Below are positions 34,612 through 42,528 of a stretch of 64,000 nucleotides of DNA, piece by piece. The stretch's first letter is position 1, and every line of letters starts with the position of its first letter. The notes beneath the pieces are model-generated. The model had not been told where the DNA came from and did no database searches. It worked only from the letters and a program-made list of their open reading frames with translations. Position numbers and translations under genes: made by a program. This stretch comes from JAGVSZ01 sp019137045 (GTDB lineage: Bacteria; Pseudomonadota; Gammaproteobacteria; Burkholderiales; SG8-39): NCBI GenBank assembly GCA_046347635.1, contig JAXMFT010000005.1:264384-328383 (forward strand), written 5' to 3'.

Positions 34612-35907
34612 ATGGCCGCGCGCATCCGCATCCGCGGCGGGCGGCTCGTCGACCCGCGGCACGGCGTCGACGCGCAGCGCGACCTCTACCTCGCCGACGG
34701 CCGCGTGGTCGCGGTCGGCGCCGCGCCCGAGGGCTTCGCCGCCGACCGCACGATCGAGGCGGCCGGGCTCGTCGTCGCGCCCGGCCTGGTGGACCTCGCC
34801 GCGCGCCTGCGCGAGCCCGGGTTCGAGTACAAGGCGACGCTCGAGTCGGAGATGCTCGCGGCGGTCGCCGGCGGGGTGACGAGCCTCGCGTGCCCGCCCG
34901 ACACCGACCCGCCGCTCGACGAGCCGGGCCTGGTCGAGATGCTCACGCGCCGGGCGCGCAGCCTGAACCTGGCCAGGGTGTACCCGGTCGGCGCGCTGAC
35001 CGCGAAGCTCGAGGGCGAGCGGCTCACCGAGATGGCGGAGCTCGCCGAGCACGGCTGCGTCGCGTTCTCGCAGGCGAACGCGCCGATCACCGACACCCAG
35101 GTGCTGTGGCGCGCGCTCCAGTACGCCGCGACGTTCGGCTTCGCCGTCTGGCTGCGCCCGGAGGACGCCCACCTCGCGCGCAACGGCGTCGCGCACGACG
35201 GCGCCTTCGCCACCCGGCTCGGATTGCCGGGCATCCCCGCGATCGCCGAGACGGTCGCCGTCGGGACGATCCTCGAGCTCGTGCGCGCCACCGGGACGCG
35301 CGTGCACCTGTGCCGGCTGTCCAGCGCCGACGGCGTGGCGCTGGTGCGCGCCGCGAAGCGCGCCGGGCTGCCGGTGACCTGCGACGTCGCCGTCCATCAC
35401 CTGCATCTCTCCGACCTCGACATCGGCTACTTCGACTCGCACGCCCGCGTCGTGCCGCCGTTTCGCGGCGGGCGCGACCGCGACGCGCTGCGCGCCGGCG
35501 TCGCGGACGGCACGATCGACGCGGTGTGCTCCGACCACACGCCGGTCGACGAGGACGCGAAGCAGACCCCGTTCGGCGAGTCGGAGCCGGGCGCGACCGG
35601 GCTGGAGCTGCTGCTGCCGCTCGCGCTGAAGTGGGGCGAGGAGGCGCACCTGCCGCTCGCCGCGGCGCTCGCGGCGGTCACCGGTTCGCCCGCCCGCGTG
35701 CTCGGCATCGACGCCGGGCACCTCGGGGTCGGTGCGCCGGGCGACGTGTGCGTTTTCGACCCCGCGGCGCACTTCAGGGTCGCCGCAGGGACGCTGCGCA
35801 GCCAGGGGAAGAACACGCCCTATCTCGGCTACGAGCTCGCGGGCGTGGTGCGCTACACCCTGGTGCGGGGCGACGTGCGGTACGAGGCGGCCGGCGAGCG
35901 CGGCTGA
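34612..35907 (+). CDS. Inactive dihydroorotase-like subunit PyrC' (PyrX)
   Basis: The 431-residue protein has the amidohydrolase fold of dihydroorotase, but its metal ligands are lost. The HxH motif after VVAPGLVDL reads AARL. The HLCRLSS and SDHTPVDED blocks also lack canonical His residues. This matches the non-catalytic PyrC' that scaffolds PyrB in pseudomonads and many betaproteobacteria. It starts at ATG 34612, four bases after pyrB. A separate active dihydroorotase should exist elsewhere in the genome (inference). Confidence 0.9.
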   Translation: MAARIRIRGGRLVDPRHGVDAQRDLYLADGRVVAVGAAPEGFAADRTIEAAGLVVAPGLVDLAARLREPGFEYKATLESEMLAAVAGGVTSLACPPDTDPPLDEPGLVEMLTRRARSLNLARVYPVGALTAKLEGERLTEMAELAEHGCVAFSQANAPITDTQVLWRALQYAATFGFAVWLRPEDAHLARNGVAHDGAFATRLGLPGIPAIAETVAVGTILELVRATGTRVHLCRLSSADGVALVRAAKRAGLPVTCDVAVHHLHLSDLDIGYFDSHARVVPPFRGGRDRDALRAGVADGTIDAVCSDHTPVDEDAKQTPFGESEPGATGLELLLPLALKWGEEAHLPLAAALAAVTGSPARVLGIDAGHLGVGAPGDVCVFDPAAHFRVAAGTLRSQGKNTPYLGYELAGVVRYTLVRGDVRYEAAGERG

Positions 35908-35930
35908 GGCCGCTTCCGGCTCGACTTCCG

Positions 35931-36689
35931 CTACGCGCCGACCGGCGCGCGCCGGCGCAGCATGTTCCAGACGATGAGCCCCGACGCGGCGGCGGCGAGG
36001 TGCTTGAGCGCATGGCCGCCCACGATCCCGCCGAGGTCGAAGATCCGGGCGTCGAGCGCTTCGAACGCCTTTGCCGCGACGTACGCCGCGAAGACCCAGT
36101 AGATGTCGCGGGCGCGCGTGTAGCGCGACGGGTGCGACCAGGCGATGACGGCCGCGACCACGACCGCGTAGAGCTGCAGCACGCCGTAGGGCACGACGTT
36201 GCCGGCGCCCGCCCGCTCGGTCGCGATCCAGTACTGCACGGTGGCGGCGCCCGCGAGCAGCATCGGCGCGAGCAGCGCGAGCCCCGCGCGCAGGCTGACG
36301 CGCTCCACGATCTGCGTCGCGACCAGCGACATGAACGCGACCGTCATCGGCAGGCGGTCCCAGTAGAGCCGCTCGTTGTCGGGCGCCAGGTGGTAGTAGG
36401 CCGAGCCGGCGGCGGTCAGCAGCAGCCCGGAGAAGAAGAACGCGTACGGCACGCGCTCAGCCGCGCGCTCGAAGCGGGTGCGCGGCGCGGCGACCGCGGC
36501 GAGACCGAGGACGGCGGCCACCACGAAGCCCGCGTTCGAGGCCACGTCGGCGAAGTTCGCGACGCCGAGCAGGGCGCGCTGGTCGGCGAAGCGGTGGTAC
36601 GCCTCGCCCTGCGGGACCGGCGGGCACAGGATGGCGGCCGCGACGGCCGCCACGGTGAGACCGACGAGGAGTCCGACGCGCTTCGACAT
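35931..36689 (-). CDS. Ceramidase-like (CREST superfamily) membrane protein
   Basis: The 252-residue protein has about seven hydrophobic helices. It carries the spaced Ser/His/Asp pattern of CREST membrane hydrolases: SAGSAYYHLAPDN-like sequence near residue 95 (here TAAGSAYYHLAP) and a C-terminal HALKHLAAA with two His. Alkaline ceramidases and related bacterial proteins use these residues to bind Zn2+ and cleave amide bonds in membrane lipids. The true substrate is unknown. It converges on pyrC' and is followed upstream by the DUF167-yggT-proC-yggS block. Confidence 0.72.
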   Translation of the reverse strand: MSKRVGLLVGLTVAAVAAAILCPPVPQGEAYHRFADQRALLGVANFADVASNAGFVVAAVLGLAAVAAPRTRFERAAERVPYAFFFSGLLLTAAGSAYYHLAPDNERLYWDRLPMTVAFMSLVATQIVERVSLRAGLALLAPMLLAGAATVQYWIATERAGAGNVVPYGVLQLYAVVVAAVIAWSHPSRYTRARDIYWVFAAYVAAKAFEALDARIFDLGGIVGGHALKHLAAAASGLIVWNMLRRRAPVGA

Positions 36690-36709
36690 GGCCCGCGCGC
36701 GGCCTGGCG

Positions 36710-37009
36710 CTAGCGCTCGCGCGCGGCCGCGAGCCGCGCCGGGTCGCAGTCCCCGGCGACCGCGACGAGCTTGTCGCGCGCGCGCGCGCCGGTCGCGACG
36801 CGGACGTTGCGCTTGGGGACGCCGAGGGCCTCGGCCAGGAACTCCGCCAGCGCGTCGTTCGCGCGCCCGTCGAGCGCGGGCGCCGCGATGCGGATCTTGA
36901 GCCGCTCCCCGTGGAGCCCCGCCACCGCCGAGCGCTTCGCGCCCGGCTGCACGTGCAGCGCGAGCGTCCAGCCGTCCGCGCTGCGCCGCGCCCAGGCGGC
37001 CTCAGCCAC
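36710..37009 (-). CDS. DUF167 (YggU) family protein
   Basis: A 99-residue protein of the DUF167/YggU family, with VQPGAKRSAVAGLHGERLKIRIAA (here in shorter blocks: HVQPGAKRS, ERLKIRIAAPALDGRAND) and FLAEALGVPKRNV. Members are small single-domain proteins of unknown function, commonly encoded after yggT. The start overlaps the end of yggT by eight bases. Confidence 0.9.
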   Translation of the reverse strand: MAEAAWARRSADGWTLALHVQPGAKRSAVAGLHGERLKIRIAAPALDGRANDALAEFLAEALGVPKRNVRVATGARARDKLVAVAGDCDPARLAAARER

Positions 37010-37565
37010 CGAGCAGCAGCGCGCGCGGCGCGCCGTCGAGCACGATCAGCAGCACCTGCGCGATCACCAGCACGAACAGCGGCGACAGGTCGATGTTGCC
37101 GATCGGCGGGACGAAGCGGCGGAAGAAGCCGTAGAAGGGGCGCGTCAGGCTCTCGAACACGAACCCGAGCGGGTGCCCGGGGCTCACCCAGCTCAGCACG
37201 ACCTGGATGATCACCACGAACATCAGCAGCTGCAGGCTCGCCCGCACCAGCTCGATCAGCGAGAGCAGCAGCACCGCGACGCCCGGGGCGCCGACCATGC
37301 CCCCGGCCGCCGCGGCGTAGAGCAGCACGAGCATCGCGAGCTGCAGGACCCAGGCGAGCAGGAGGGTGGCGAGGTCGAGCCCGCGGAACGACGGGATCAC
37401 CCGGCGCAGCGGCAGCACCGCCCAGTCGGTGAGCGCGATCACGAACTGGCCGACCGGGTTGCGGAACGGCGCGCGCAGCGCCTGCATCCAGAAGCGCAGC
37501 AGCACGAGGTAGATCAGCAGGCCGAACACGGTCTGGATGAGAAACTGGAGGATCTGCGCCAGCAT
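37002..37565 (-). CDS. YggT family integral membrane protein
   Basis: The 187-residue protein has two YggT repeats, each with two hydrophobic helices and a conserved PxxR motif (APFRNPVGQ with LPLRRVIPS, and TRPFYGFFRRFVPPIG). YggT proteins are linked to cell envelope or osmotic functions but lack an established activity. It starts at ATG 37565, ten bases after proC, within the conserved yggS-proC-yggT-DUF167 order. Confidence 0.9.
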   Translation of the reverse strand: MLAQILQFLIQTVFGLLIYLVLLRFWMQALRAPFRNPVGQFVIALTDWAVLPLRRVIPSFRGLDLATLLLAWVLQLAMLVLLYAAAAGGMVGAPGVAVLLLSLIELVRASLQLLMFVVIIQVVLSWVSPGHPLGFVFESLTRPFYGFFRRFVPPIGNIDLSPLFVLVIAQVLLIVLDGAPRALLLGG

Positions 37566-37575
37566 CGGGCCCGCC

Positions 37576-38388
37576 TCACTCCCGTCCGAACTCGTCGCCG
37601 AGCTCGCGCGCCCGCTCGCTCGCCGCGCGCACGGCGCGCACGATCGCGTCGTCGACGCGATCGGCCTGCAGCGCAGCGAGCGCGCGCTCGGTGGTGCCGC
37701 CCTTGGAGGTGACCCGCTCGCGCAGGGTGGCAGGCCCCTCGGCCGCGCGCGCCGCGAGCTCCGCCGCGCCGCGGAAGGTGCCGATCGCCATGCGGCGCGC
37801 GCCGGCGGCATCCAGGCCCAACTCGCGCGCCGCCCGCTCGAGGGCTTCGATGAAGTAGAAGACGTACGCCGGGCCGCTCGCCGACACCGCGGTCACCGGG
37901 TCGAGCAGCGCCTCGTCGTCCACCCAGATCACCTCGCCGACCGCCTCCAGGATCGCCTGCGCCTGCGCGCGCCCTTCGTCGCCCGCCTCGGGGCGGGCGT
38001 AGAGCCCGGTGATCCCCGCGCCGATCAGCGCCGGCGTGTTCGGCATGCAGCGCGCGAGCCGGGCGGGGCCGGCGAGCCAGCGCTCGAGGTCGGCGAGGCG
38101 GATCCCGGCGGCGATCGACAGCACGAGCTCGCCGCGCAGCGCGCGCGCGAGCGCCTGCGCCGCCGCGCGCATCTGCTGCGGCTTCACCGCGAGCACGACG
38201 ACGTCGCCGAACGGCGCGGCGGCGTCCGCGTGCTCGAAGCACGCCACGCCGAAGGCCTGCCCGAGCCGCGCGCGCGCCTCGGCGAGGACCTCCACCACCT
38301 TGATCGCCGCCGGCGCGAACCCCTTCGCCACCAGGCCGCCGATCAGGGCCGTGGCCATGTTGCCGCCGCCGACGAAGGTGATCTGCAT
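37576..38388 (-). CDS. proC: Pyrroline-5-carboxylate reductase
   Basis: ProC reduces pyrroline-5-carboxylate to proline with NAD(P)H. The 270-residue protein has the dinucleotide loop FVGGGNMATALIGGL at the start, VLAVKPQQM near residue 70, and the C-terminal dimer domain with VTAVSGSGPAYVF-like sequence (AVSASGPAYVFYF) and TSKGGTTE. Length is standard. Confidence 0.96.
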   Translation of the reverse strand: MQITFVGGGNMATALIGGLVAKGFAPAAIKVVEVLAEARARLGQAFGVACFEHADAAAPFGDVVVLAVKPQQMRAAAQALARALRGELVLSIAAGIRLADLERWLAGPARLARCMPNTPALIGAGITGLYARPEAGDEGRAQAQAILEAVGEVIWVDDEALLDPVTAVSASGPAYVFYFIEALERAARELGLDAAGARRMAIGTFRGAAELAARAAEGPATLRERVTSKGGTTERALAALQADRVDDAIVRAVRAASERARELGDEFGRE

Positions 38389-38427
38389 CGCGCGATTATC
38401 GCGGATAAAGGGCGTCCCGCTCCGCGC

Positions 38428-39132
38428 TCAGCCGGCGGCGCGCGCCGCGCGCGGCCGCGCGCCGAAGATGGCGCTGCCGACCCGCACCATCGTCGCGCCG
38501 GCGGCGACCGCCGCCTCCAGGTCGTCGGACATGCCCATCGACAGGGTGTCGAGCGGGAGGCCCGCGGCGACGAGCCGCTCCTTCAGCGCGCGCAGGCTCT
38601 CGAAGCGCCGGCGCTGGAGCGCGACGTCGTCGGTCGGCTCGGGAATGGCCATCAGGCCGCGCAGGCGCAGCCGCGGCAGGGCGGCGACCGCGCGCGCGAG
38701 CCCCGCCGCCTCGTCCGGCGGCACGCCGCTCTTGGAGGCCTCGCCGCTCACGTTCACCTGCACGCACGCCTGCAGCGGCGGCAGCGCCGCCGGCCGCTGC
38801 GCCGACAAGCGCTCGGCGATCTTCAGCCGGTCGATCGAGTGCACCCACGCGCAGCGCTCGGCGACCAGGCGCGTCTTGTTGCTCTGGAGCGGTCCGATGA
38901 AGTGCCAGGCGAGCGCGAGATCGGCGAGCGCGTCGAACTTCGCCGCCGCCTCCTGCGCGTGGTTCTCGCCGAAATCGCGCTGTCCGGCGGCGTGCGCGGC
39001 GCGCACCGCGGCGGGCGGGAACGTCTTGCTGACCGCGACGAGAACTATGTCACGGGGGTCGCGTCCGGCCGCCTGCGCGGCGCGCTCGATGCGCGACTTT
39101 ACGGCTTGCAGGCGTTTTTCGATTGTGTCCAT
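38428..39132 (-). CDS. YggS family PLP-binding homeostasis protein
   Basis: The 234-residue TIM-barrel protein binds pyridoxal phosphate at the Lys of VAVSKTFPPA near residue 35. It has FGENHAQEA, WHFIGPLQSNK and the C-terminal phosphate site LSMGMSDDLEAAVAAGATMVRVGSAIFG (in shorter blocks). The family (PLPBP) regulates free PLP and amino-acid levels. It diverges from pilT, and its first codons overlap the pilT promoter. Confidence 0.95.
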   Translation of the reverse strand: MDTIEKRLQAVKSRIERAAQAAGRDPRDIVLVAVSKTFPPAAVRAAHAAGQRDFGENHAQEAAAKFDALADLALAWHFIGPLQSNKTRLVAERCAWVHSIDRLKIAERLSAQRPAALPPLQACVQVNVSGEASKSGVPPDEAAGLARAVAALPRLRLRGLMAIPEPTDDVALQRRRFESLRALKERLVAAGLPLDTLSMGMSDDLEAAVAAGATMVRVGSAIFGARPRAARAAG

Positions 39133-39135
39133 AAT
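39106..39135 (+). promoter_or_regulatory. Promoter of pilT
   Basis: TTGCAG (39106-39111) and CATAAT (39130-39135) are 18 bases apart. The expected transcription start near 39142 gives a leader of about 59 bases. The promoter lies over the 5' end of the divergent yggS gene. Confidence 0.55.
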
Positions 39136-39200
39136 GCGCCGGATTTCCCCTGTGCGCCAATGGGTTGGCGGCGTACCCTGCAGAAGCGCTAGAGGATTAT

Positions 39201-40244
39201 ATGGACATCTCCGAGCTGCTCGCCTTCGTCGTCAAGAACAAGGCCTCCGACCTGCACCTGTCCGCCGGCCTGCCGCCGATGATCCGGGTGCACGGCGACG
39301 TGCGGCGCATCAACCTCCCGGCGCTCGAGCACAAGGACGTGCACGGGATGATCTACGACATCATGAACGACGCGCAGCGCAAGCACTACGAGGAGAACCT
39401 CGAGTGCGACTTCTCGTTCGCGATTCCCGGGCTCGCGCGCTTCCGCGTGAACGCGTTCGTGCAGCAGCGCGGCGCGGCCGCGGTGATGCGGACCATCCCG
39501 ACCAAGGTGCTGACGCTCGAGGAGCTGAACGCGCCCAAGATCTTCACCGACATCGCCGACCAGCCGCGCGGCATCGTGCTGGTGACCGGCCCGACCGGGT
39601 CGGGCAAGTCGACCACGCTCGCGGCGATGGTCAACCACATCAACGACAACGAGTACGGGCACATCCTCACCATCGAGGACCCGATCGAGTTCGTGCACGA
39701 GTCCAAGAAGTGCCTGATCAACCAGCGCGAGGTGGGGCCGCACACGCTCTCGTTCGCGAACGCGCTGCGCTCGGCGCTGCGCGAGGACCCGGACGTGATC
39801 CTGGTCGGCGAGATGCGCGACCTCGAGACGATCCTCCTCGCGCTGACCGGCGCGGAGACCGGGCACCTGGTGTTCGGCACCCTGCACACGAGCTCGGCGG
39901 CGAAGACGATCGACCGTATCGTCGACGTGTTCCCGGCGGCGGAGAAGGAGATGGTGCGCGCGATGCTGTCGGAGTCGCTGCGCGCGGTGATCTCCCAGAC
40001 CCTGCTCAAGACCAAGGACGGCTCGGGCCGGGTGGCGGCGCACGAGATCATGATCGGCACGCCGGCGATCCGCAACCTGATCCGCGAGAACAAGGTGGCG
40101 CAGATGTACTCCGCGATCCAGACCGGCCAGCAGTTCGGGATGCAGACGCTCGACCAGAACCTGCAGGAGCTGGTCAAGCGCGGGGTGGTGCAGGTGGCCG
40201 AGGCGCGGGCGCGCGCGGCAAACAAGGACAACTTCATCGGTTGA
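39201..40244 (+). CDS. pilT: Type IV pilus retraction ATPase PilT
   Basis: The 347-residue hexameric ATPase has the N-terminal PAS-like domain (SDLHLSAGLPPMIR), Walker A GPTGSGKST near residue 130, the Asp box (TIEDPIEF), Walker B (VILVGEMRD), the His box (GHLVFGTLHT) and the C-terminal AIRNLIRE motif required for retraction. PilT drives twitching motility and DNA uptake. ATG 39201 is preceded by AGAGGA. Confidence 0.97.
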   Translation: MDISELLAFVVKNKASDLHLSAGLPPMIRVHGDVRRINLPALEHKDVHGMIYDIMNDAQRKHYEENLECDFSFAIPGLARFRVNAFVQQRGAAAVMRTIPTKVLTLEELNAPKIFTDIADQPRGIVLVTGPTGSGKSTTLAAMVNHINDNEYGHILTIEDPIEFVHESKKCLINQREVGPHTLSFANALRSALREDPDVILVGEMRDLETILLALTGAETGHLVFGTLHTSSAAKTIDRIVDVFPAAEKEMVRAMLSESLRAVISQTLLKTKDGSGRVAAHEIMIGTPAIRNLIRENKVAQMYSAIQTGQQFGMQTLDQNLQELVKRGVVQVAEARARAANKDNFIG

Positions 40245-40342
40245 CGGGGCGGCCGGGCCCGCGCTACCCGCTGCCACGGGCGGGGCGTAAGATGGCCGGC
40301 ACCCGCCACCGGTAGACGAGCGGAGCGCGAGAGGGGACCACG

Positions 40343-41482
40343 ATGGAACGCGACCAGGCAACGAAATTCATCTACGACCTGCTGCGCCTGATGGTGGGCA
40401 AGAAGGCCTCCGACCTGTTCATCACCGTCGGCTTTCCGCCGGCGATCAAGCTGGACGGCAAGATGACGCCGGTGTCCCAGCAGCCGCTCTCGGCGCAGCA
40501 CACCGCCGAGCTGGTGCGCTCGGTCATGAACGACCGCCAGGCGGCGGAGTTCGAGTCGACCAAGGAGTGCCAGTTCGCGATCAGCCCCGCCAACATCGGC
40601 CGCTTCCGCGTCAGCGCGTTCGTGCAGATGGGCAACATCGGCATGGTGCTGCGCACGATCAACTCGAAGATCCCCACCTTCGAGGAGCTGAACCTGCCGC
40701 CGGTGCTGAAGGACGTGGCGATGACCAAGCGCGGGCTGGTCATCATGGTGGGCGCGACCGGCTCGGGCAAGTCGACCTCGCTCGCGGCGATGATCGGCTA
40801 CCGCAACCAGAACTCGTACGGCCACATCATCACGATCGAGGACCCGGTCGAGTACGTCCACCCGCACGCGAACTGCCTCATCACCCAGCGCGAGATCGGC
40901 GTCGACACCGAGTCCTGGGACAACGCGCTCAAGAACACCCTGCGCCAGGCGCCGGACGTCATCATGATGGGCGAGGTGCGCGACCGCGAGACCATGGACT
41001 ACGCGGTCGCGTTCGCCGAGACCGGCCACCTGTGCCTCGCCACCCTGCACGCGAACAGCGCCAATCAGGCGCTCGACCGGATCATCAACTTCTTCCCCGA
41101 GGAGCGCCGCGCGCAGCTGCTGATGGACCTGTCGCTCAACCTGCGCGGGATGATCTCGCAGCGCCTGATCCCGCTCAAGGAGGGCAAGGGCCGCATCGCC
41201 GCGGTCGAGGTGATGCTCAACTCGCCGCTGGTCGCCGACCTCATCTTCAAGGGCGAGGTGCACGAGATCAAGGAGCTGATGAAGCGCTCGCGCGAGCTCG
41301 GCATGCAGACCTTCGACCAGCACCTCTTCGACCTCTACGACAACGGCATCATCAGCTACGAGGACGCGCTGCGCAACGCCGACTCGGTGAACGACCTGCG
41401 GCTCTCGATCAAGCTCCACTCCAAGGAAGCGAAGAACCGCGACATCACCAAGGGCATCGAGCACCTCGACATCGTGAAGTGA
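40343..41482 (+). CDS. pilU: PilT-like accessory retraction ATPase PilU
   Basis: A 379-residue PilT paralogue with SDLFITVGFPPAIK, Walker A GATGSGKSTS near residue 136, TIEDPVEYVH, MMGEVRDRE and CLATLHANSAN. PilU differs from PilT in its C-terminal tail and works with it for forceful retraction. The gene follows pilT by 98 bases with a -10-like TAAGAT at 40288-40293. The order pilT-pilU is standard. Confidence 0.95.
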   Translation: MERDQATKFIYDLLRLMVGKKASDLFITVGFPPAIKLDGKMTPVSQQPLSAQHTAELVRSVMNDRQAAEFESTKECQFAISPANIGRFRVSAFVQMGNIGMVLRTINSKIPTFEELNLPPVLKDVAMTKRGLVIMVGATGSGKSTSLAAMIGYRNQNSYGHIITIEDPVEYVHPHANCLITQREIGVDTESWDNALKNTLRQAPDVIMMGEVRDRETMDYAVAFAETGHLCLATLHANSANQALDRIINFFPEERRAQLLMDLSLNLRGMISQRLIPLKEGKGRIAAVEVMLNSPLVADLIFKGEVHEIKELMKRSRELGMQTFDQHLFDLYDNGIISYEDALRNADSVNDLRLSIKLHSKEAKNRDITKGIEHLDIVK

Positions 41483-41560
41483 GCGCCGCGCGGGCGGCCG
41501 AGCGGCCAGGGCCGGCATGAGCGGCCCTTTCTTCCCGCGCTGCCGGCGCGCCCCGCCGCG

Positions 41561-42440
41561 GTGATCCGGCTCCGGTCCCTCGCGCTCGCCGCCTTCCTTC
41601 TGCTGCTTCCCGCGGCCGCGCCGGCCGAGTGCGCGGCCGGCGCGGACGGATACCCCGAGCTGCGCGACTGCGTGGACCAGCCGCTCCAGCGCGGCCTGGA
41701 GCGGGTGATCCGGGCGCAGGGGCTCTGGCCGCGGGTCGCGCAGGACCGGTTCGCCGCCGCCATCGCCGACATCACCGATGCGCGCCGGCCGCGCTTCGCG
41801 GCGGTGCGAGGCGACCAGATGATGTACGCGAGCAGCCTGCCGAAGTCGCCGTCCTGCTCGCGGCGTACGCCCGCGCGGAGGAGGCCGGCGTGGAGCCCGA
41901 CGAGGCGCGCCGGAGCGCATCCGGCGCATGATCCGGCACTCGGACAGCGCCGCGGCGACGCGCGCGATCGAGCGGATCGGCCACCAGACCGTGCTCGACG
42001 TGCTGCAGTCGCCGCGCCTGCGGCTGTACGACCCGGCGCACAACGGCGGGCTCTGGCTGGGCAAGGACTACGCGCAGGGACCGGCCTACCAGCGCGACCC
42101 GATCCACACCCACGTCCACGGCGCCACCGCGACCCAGGTCGCGCGCTTCTACTATCTGCTCGCGACCGGCAGGCTCGTGAACGCGGCGCACACCGAGGCG
42201 ATCCGGCAGCTCCTCGGCAACCCGGTGTTCCGGAACAAGTTCGTGCGCGGTCTCGAGGCGCGCCCCGAAGCGAAGCTGTTCCGCAAGACCGGCACCTGGC
42301 GGATCTTCCACGCCGACGGCGCGCTGGTCGAATCCGGCGCGCGCCGGCTGATCATGGTCGCCATCGCCCACGATCCGGCCGGCGGACAGTGGCTCGTGGC
42401 CCTCGCCGCGCCGCTCTACGACCTGTTGATGGCGCGTTGA
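41561..42440 (+). CDS. Secreted serine hydrolase of the penicillin-binding/beta-lactamase fold (two frameshifts)
   Basis: Corrected length is about 293 residues from GTG 41561. A signal peptide (to APAECA) is followed by the active-site SLPK (Ser92, Lys95, a SxxK motif) after QMMYAS. Near the C terminus is KTGTW, the KTG motif of penicillin-recognising enzymes. The middle SxN position reads HSDSAA. One base is missing after 41845 (continuing VAVLLAAYARAEEAG) and one near 41912 (continuing RIRRMIRHSDS), so three frames carry the gene. Likely a periplasmic peptidoglycan DD-peptidase or class A-like hydrolase; activity is not predictable. Confidence 0.75.
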
Positions 42441-42528
42441 ATCGTCGACAGCCGGGCCCGCCGAACGCCTGCAAGGGAGTTGCTTCCTCACCCGCGCCAG
42501 GGCGACACTTGCGCCGGGAGGAAGAAGC

